NCBI GenBank assembly: GCA_046728155.1
Contig: JBKPDY010000031.1
Coordinates: forward strand, 1-64,000
Length of the DNA: 64,000 nucleotides
Reading direction: 5' to 3'
From: CAWDLX01 sp046728155
GTDB taxonomy: Bacteria; Actinomycetota; Actinomycetes; Mycobacteriales; Micromonosporaceae
The notes beneath the pieces were generated by a model, which was given only the letters and a program-made list of their open reading frames with translations, did no database searches and had not been told where the DNA came from. A program made the position numbers and the translations under genes. This document shows, piece by piece, positions 60,100 to 64,000 of the stretch (positions are counted from its first letter, which is position 1; every line of letters begins with the position of its first letter).

Positions 60100-61518
60100 T
60101 CACAGGTCGGCCGGGGAAGCGAGCCGCCCGAGCACGGCCGTCGCCGCGGCGACCGGCGGGGACACGAGATGGGTTCGTCCGCCCCGGCCCTGGCGTCCCT
60201 CGAAGTTTCGGTTCGACGTAGAGGCCGCCCGCTGGCCTGGCGAGAGCGTGTCCGGGTTCATGCCCAGGCACATCGAGCAACCGGCGAAGCGCCATTCGGC
60301 CCCGGCGTCGATGAAGATCTTGTCCAACCCCTCGGCCTCGGCGGCCGCGCGCACCTTCGCCGACCCGGGTACGACGAGCATCCGCACCCCATCGGCGACC
60401 GTGTGCCCGGACAGAACATCGGCGGCGGCGCGCAGATCTTCGAGCCGGCCGTTGGTGCACGACCCGACGAACACGACGTCGACGCGGACATCGCGCAGCC
60501 GCGTTCCTGGGCGGAGATCCATGTACGTCAAGGCGCGCCGGGCCGCCGCCACCGCGCCCGGATCGGCGAACTCCTCGGGGTTGGGCACCACACCGTCGAG
60601 CGAGGACCCCTGACCGGGGTTGGTACCCCACGTCACGAACGGTGTGACCCGGCTCGCGTCGAGGGTCACCTCGTCGTCGAAGGCAGCATCCGGATCGGTG
60701 GGAAGCGTCCGCCAGTACGCGACGGCCTCATCCCAGTCGGCATCCTTGGGCGCGTACGGCCGGTCCGTGAGATAGGCGAACGTGGTCTCGTCCGGGCCGA
60801 TGAGGCCCGCACGCGCGCCCCACTCGATCGACATGTTGGAGATGGTCATGCGGCCCTCCATCGAGAGCATTTCGATGACCGGACCGCGGTACTCCACGAG
60901 GTAGCCCACGCCACCGCCGGTGCCGACCTGATTGATCAGGGCGAGCACAAGATCCTTGGCGGTCACGCCGACCGGCAGCTCGCCGATGACGTTGACCGCC
61001 ATGGTCTTCGGCCGCGCCTGCGGAAGCGTCTGGGTGGCGAGCACATGCTCGACCTCGCTGGTTCCGATGCCGAACGCCAGCGCCCCGAACGCGCCATGCG
61101 TTGCGGTGTGCGAGTCGCCGCAGACGATGGTCATGCCCGGTTGTGTGATGCCGAGCTGCGGACCGATGACGTGCACGATGCCTTGTTCGGCATCGCCGAG
61201 AGAATGCAGCAAGATCCCGAACTCGGCGGCGTTTCGGCGCAGCGTCTCGATCTGCGTACGAGAGACGGGATCGAGGATCGTCACCAGATTGTCGGTCGGC
61301 GTGTTGTGGTCCTCGGTCGCGAGCGTGAGGTCGGGCCGACGTACCGGGCGCCCGGCCAGCCGGAGCGCGTCGAAGGCCTGCGGGCTCGTGACCTCGTGGA
61401 CCAGGTGCAGGTCGATGTAGAGCAGATCCGGTTCGCCCGCGGCGGCGTGGACGACGTGCGCGTCCCACACCTTTTCGGCCAGGGTCCGCGGACCGTGGGT
61501 TCTCATGACTCCCACCAT
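60100..61518 (-). CDS. leuC: 3-isopropylmalate dehydratase, large subunit
   Basis: This aconitase-type iron-sulfur enzyme converts 2-isopropylmalate to 3-isopropylmalate. It has 472 residues. TLAEKVWDAHVV, VCGDSHTATHGAFG and the [4Fe-4S] cysteines in FVGSCTNGRLEDL and RFAGCSMCLGMNPD are all present. ATG at 61518 has AGGA at 7 bases upstream; the ATG at 61506 is possible. The divergent gene encodes its likely IclR-type regulator. The two promoters overlap. Confidence 0.97.
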   Translation of the reverse strand: MVGVMRTHGPRTLAEKVWDAHVVHAAAGEPDLLYIDLHLVHEVTSPQAFDALRLAGRPVRRPDLTLATEDHNTPTDNLVTILDPVSRTQIETLRRNAAEFGILLHSLGDAEQGIVHVIGPQLGITQPGMTIVCGDSHTATHGAFGALAFGIGTSEVEHVLATQTLPQARPKTMAVNVIGELPVGVTAKDLVLALINQVGTGGGVGYLVEYRGPVIEMLSMEGRMTISNMSIEWGARAGLIGPDETTFAYLTDRPYAPKDADWDEAVAYWRTLPTDPDAAFDDEVTLDASRVTPFVTWGTNPGQGSSLDGVVPNPEEFADPGAVAAARRALTYMDLRPGTRLRDVRVDVVFVGSCTNGRLEDLRAAADVLSGHTVADGVRMLVVPGSAKVRAAAEAEGLDKIFIDAGAEWRFAGCSMCLGMNPDTLSPGQRAASTSNRNFEGRQGRGGRTHLVSPPVAAATAVLGRLASPADL

Positions 61519-61566
61519 CTGGACATCCTATAATTTGGGAGGTAGTTTCAATGCGTGGGACACAGT
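61505..61566. promoter_or_regulatory. Overlapping divergent promoters of leuCD and iclR
   Basis: The plus strand has a perfect TATAAT at 61529-61534 with an ATGACT -35 (spacer 18) for the IclR gene. The minus strand has TTGAAA and TAGGAT about 15 bases apart, ending 6 bases before the leuC start, which fits a leaderless transcript. The two elements overlap, so only one strand can be occupied at a time. No exact regulator site was recognised. Confidence 0.5.
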
Positions 61567-62253
61567 ATGAGCGGTGTCGGGGTCCTCGACAAGGCGGTTG
61601 TCATTCTCGGCGCGAGCGTCGACGGCGCGAGCCTCGCCGAGCTGGTCGAGCGGACCAAGCTCCCTCGCGCCACCGCTCATCGCCTGGCCCAGGCCCTCGA
61701 GATCCACCGTATGCTCGTCCGCGACACGCAGGGCCGCTGGCGGCCGGGACCACGCCTGGGTGAGCTCGCCAATGCCGCCCCGGACATCCTGCTCACGGCG
61801 GCGGCTCCGGTTCTGTCCACATTGCGCGATGCGACCGGTGAGAGTGCGCAGCTCTACCTGCGTCGGGCCGACGAGAGAGTCTGCGTGGCGGTCGCCGAGC
61901 GGACAAGCGGCCTCCGCGACACGGTGCCGGTCGGAGCCGTTCTCCCGATGACCGCCGGCTCGGCGGCTCAGATCCTGCTCGCGTGGGAGCCGCCGGAGGC
62001 AGTGATGCCACTGCTGCCGAGAGCGAAGTTCACCGGTCGGACCTTGGCCGAGGTACGAAAGCGCGGCTGGGCTCAGAGCGTGGCCGAGCGCGAGCTGGGC
62101 GTGGCGAGCGTCTCCGCGCCGATCCGGGACCGCACCGGCCGGGTGATCGCCGCTATCAGCGTCTCCGGCCCGATCGAACGGCTCGGCCGCCGTCCGGGCG
62201 ATCGGCATGCGATGGCCGTCGTCCGGGCCGGACAACGCCTCTCGGGCCTGTAG
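61567..62253 (+). CDS. IclR-family regulator, LeuCD regulator-like
   Basis: This 228-residue regulator has an N-terminal winged helix (SLAELVERTKLPRATAHRLAQALE) and a C-terminal ligand-binding IclR domain (AAPVLSTLRDATGESAQLYLRR). It is divergent from leuCD, as is Rv2989 and NdgR/LtbR in related genera, which repress leuCD and control amino-acid metabolism. ATG at 61567 is preferred over GTG at 61555. A perfect -10 lies 33 bases upstream. Confidence 0.93.
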   Translation: MSGVGVLDKAVVILGASVDGASLAELVERTKLPRATAHRLAQALEIHRMLVRDTQGRWRPGPRLGELANAAPDILLTAAAPVLSTLRDATGESAQLYLRRADERVCVAVAERTSGLRDTVPVGAVLPMTAGSAAQILLAWEPPEAVMPLLPRAKFTGRTLAEVRKRGWAQSVAERELGVASVSAPIRDRTGRVIAAISVSGPIERLGRRPGDRHAMAVVRAGQRLSGL

Positions 62254-62426
62254 ATACATCGACCCGCGCACCACCTGACCGGCCGACCGCAGCCGACCGT
62301 TCGGTGGAGGCGGCCAGACCGTCAGGTCAGGGATGCCGTTGTGCTGGCGCTCAGGCCGACCACGGGACGGCACGAGTGGTGCCGGCGTCCTACCCTGGCG
62401 AGCGACGCCCCCCGGAAGGAACGCTC

Positions 62427-64000
62427 GTGAGCCAGCCGAATCCGCCCGTCCCGGACCAACCGTGGGTCTCGCAGACGGAGAGCACGGCAGCCGGATCGAC
62501 ACCACCGACGCAACCGCTGCCGCCGTACCCACAGAAGCCGACGTACGGGCAGCAGCCGGCGTACGGGCAGCAGCCGGGTCAGCCGGCGTACGGGCAGCAG
62601 CCCGTCTACCCGCCGCAGCCCGTCTACCCGCCGCAGCCCGTCTACCCGCCGGCGTACGCAGCCGGCTACGGCGAAACCGAGATCCTGCTTGAGCCGGGTG
62701 CGCCGGCAGCGCCGCGCCGCAAGCGCCGCAGGGCCGCGATCGCTGTGGGAGCTGCGTTGGCCGTAGTCATCTCCGGCGCCGCCGTCGCGGGCGCGGCCGT
62801 GTGGTACGGCTGGGGTGGCACCGAGCCCGAGGATGTGCTGCCCGGCTCATCGGTGGTCTTCGCCCGGGCGGACCTGTCGCCCGGGTTAGGACAGAAGCTT
62901 GCCCTGCAGAAACTGGTGAAGAAGTTTCCGCAGCAGCCAAGCGGCACGGACCTGGTCAACGCGGCGAAGCAGAGCCTCGTCACCGACATGCTGCACCCGC
63001 TGGACTTCGACGCGGATGTCAAGCCGTGGCTCGGTGACCAGATCGGAATGGCACTGTGGTTGCCGGGCGGTCGCAGTACACAGTGCACACTGGTCGCACT
63101 CGCCAGCAACGATGACAACAAGGCCAAGGCGGCGCTGGCCAGAGTTCCGCACACTTCGTACGCGTTCGCCAACGGCTACGCGATTCTCGCCCAATGTGAG
63201 GGCAGCCTCGGTGCCCAGGACGCCGTCACCGCCGCCGGCAACGAATCGATGAGCGCGCACCCGGCGTTCGCCAACGCGCTGGGCAATCTGCCATCAGGGC
63301 AGGCCGTGCTCGCGTGGGTCGACGGTAGTTACTTCAGTTCCGTCGCGGATGAACTCGGTGGCACCACCGGCGGAAACTTGGCGACGTCGGCGCTCGCCGA
63401 CACGAATGTGCTGGTCGGAGTCAAGGCAATCGGCGACGGAGTCGAACTGCGGGCAAGGATCCACTCGAGCACCGACACGGGGTCGTTCTCCGCCAACGCT
63501 TTGTCGCAGCTGGACAAACTGCCGGGCGGCACCATCCTTGGGGCCGCCGCGGATCTGCGCAGCGCCAAGGGACTCAGCGACTCCGTCTCCCGTGGCCTCA
63601 CCAACCTGCCCGGCGAGTTCGACGGCCTCAGCCGTGCGACCGAGGACGTACTCGGCTCAGTCATCAGTCTCTCGCTGGTCAACCCGTCATCGCCACAGAT
63701 CAAGCTGCTCATCGAGGCCGCGGACAGCGGCTCCGCCCAGAGCGTCGCCAACGCGCTGCAGAGCAGTCTCAGCCCGTCCGAGGCATCTCTCAACGTCTCC
63801 GGCAATACCGTCAGCCTGACCTCGTCCGGCTACCAGGGCGGCTCCGGCAGTCTCGCCGACGACTCGCTGTACCGCACAGCCATGGCCGATCCGCCGCAGA
63901 ACACGATCCTTGCTGCGTATGTGAATGTCGAGAAGTTCCTGCCGCAGTCGGATATCAAGGGCGACGCGGCGGCGAACCTCAAACCGGTCAAGGCGCTCGG
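62427..64000 (+). CDS. DUF3352-type membrane protein (partial, runs off the window)
   Basis: At least 524 residues are visible and the gene continues past the right edge. The N-terminal cytoplasmic part is Pro/Gln/Tyr-rich with repeats YGQQP and VYPPQP. One membrane helix follows (AAIAVGAALAVVISGAAVAGAAVWY), then an extracytoplasmic domain of the DUF3352 family (VLPGSSVVFARADLSPG and the repeated LPGGTILGAAADL-type segments). GTG at 62427 follows GGAAGGA by 6 bases. The function is unknown. The repeats could vary by slippage. Confidence 0.85.
   Translation, partial: MSQPNPPVPDQPWVSQTESTAAGSTPPTQPLPPYPQKPTYGQQPAYGQQPGQPAYGQQPVYPPQPVYPPQPVYPPAYAAGYGETEILLEPGAPAAPRRKRRRAAIAVGAALAVVISGAAVAGAAVWYGWGGTEPEDVLPGSSVVFARADLSPGLGQKLALQKLVKKFPQQPSGTDLVNAAKQSLVTDMLHPLDFDADVKPWLGDQIGMALWLPGGRSTQCTLVALASNDDNKAKAALARVPHTSYAFANGYAILAQCEGSLGAQDAVTAAGNESMSAHPAFANALGNLPSGQAVLAWVDGSYFSSVADELGGTTGGNLATSALADTNVLVGVKAIGDGVELRARIHSSTDTGSFSANALSQLDKLPGGTILGAAADLRSAKGLSDSVSRGLTNLPGEFDGLSRATEDVLGSVISLSLVNPSSPQIKLLIEAADSGSAQSVANALQSSLSPSEASLNVSGNTVSLTSSGYQGGSGSLADDSLYRTAMADPPQNTILAAYVNVEKFLPQSDIKGDAAANLKPVKAL
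62559..62650 (+). repeat. Tandem codon repeats in the DUF3352 gene
   Basis: Around 62558-62600 the unit GCGTACGGGCAGCAGCCG occurs twice with a spacer, and around 62602-62651 the 18-base unit CCCGTCTACCCGCCGCAG occurs three times (the last partly changed). They encode YGQQP and VYPPQ repeats in the cytoplasmic N-terminus. Confidence 0.75.

Overview
The window is 64 kb of high-GC, densely coded chromosome from an actinomycete. Gene content and order match the conserved actinobacterial core block seen in Mycobacterium tuberculosis from about Rv2891 to Rv2989: M23 peptidase, xerC, dprA, comM, yraN, DUF2469, rnhB, lepB, rplS, trmD, rimM, KH protein, rpsP, amidohydrolase, ffh, glnD, glnB, amt, ftsY, smc, mutM, rnc, DUF177, DivIVA-like, coaD, rsmD, recG, DAK2, rpmB, thiL, ddl, gpsA, cofC, ppk, mutT1, hupB, leuD, leuC, iclR. 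The DnaA boxes (TTGTCCACA), GlnR box, Lys-rich HU tail and F420 gene cofC agree with an actinomycete. The exact genus cannot be fixed by eye. It is not Mycobacterium itself, because many mycobacterial insertions are absent and other genes sit between the core genes. No tRNA, rRNA, CRISPR, prophage, insertion sequence or transposase was seen.

Layout. 1-9.2 kb: cell wall peptidase, PLP enzyme, XerC, an APH-fold protein, DprA, ComM, YraN, DUF2469, RNase HII and NUDIX, with DnaA-box-like sites. 9.2-17.9 kb: two tandem signal peptidases, then the translation cluster rplS-trmD-rimM-khpA-rpsP, DUF402, an archaeal-type proS and an amidohydrolase. 17.9-31 kb: the SRP pair ffh and ftsY flank a cell-surface acyltransferase, the nitrogen operon amtB-glnB-glnD with a GlnR-like operator, and an lprG/P55-type lipoprotein-exporter pair. 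31-42 kb: DinB-like protein, a degenerate HAD-like protein coupled to smc, a small coiled-coil protein, a spherulin-4-like protein, mutM-rnc, plsX-rpmF-DUF177, a DivIVA-like protein and coaD-rsmD. 42-53.8 kb: recG-DAK2, rpmB, thiL, ddl, a cystathionine lyase-like gene, gpsA, an acyltransferase and cofC. 53.8-64 kb: polyphosphate genes (ppk, CYTH-CHAD), mutT1, hupB, leuCD with its divergent IclR regulator, and a truncated DUF3352 membrane protein.

Working together: the genes are mostly housekeeping (ribosome maturation, protein targeting and export, nitrogen sensing, chromosome maintenance, phospholipid precursors, polyphosphate, leucine). Many neighbours overlap by 1, 4 or 8 bases, implying translational coupling.

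The most unusual signals are non-coding. One is a 64-nt palindromic element present twice with shared sequence and a retained stem. Another is a 77-bp tandem repeat between rnc and plsX that carries copies of the rnc start region and has diverged relatives elsewhere. Further points are clustered DnaA boxes, a perfect 20-nt palindrome in the rplS leader, and a DUF402 gene with no ordinary start codon at the domain boundary. Positions of starts were re-chosen from family N-termini and Shine-Dalgarno (SD) spacing where a longer open frame ran into an upstream gene.
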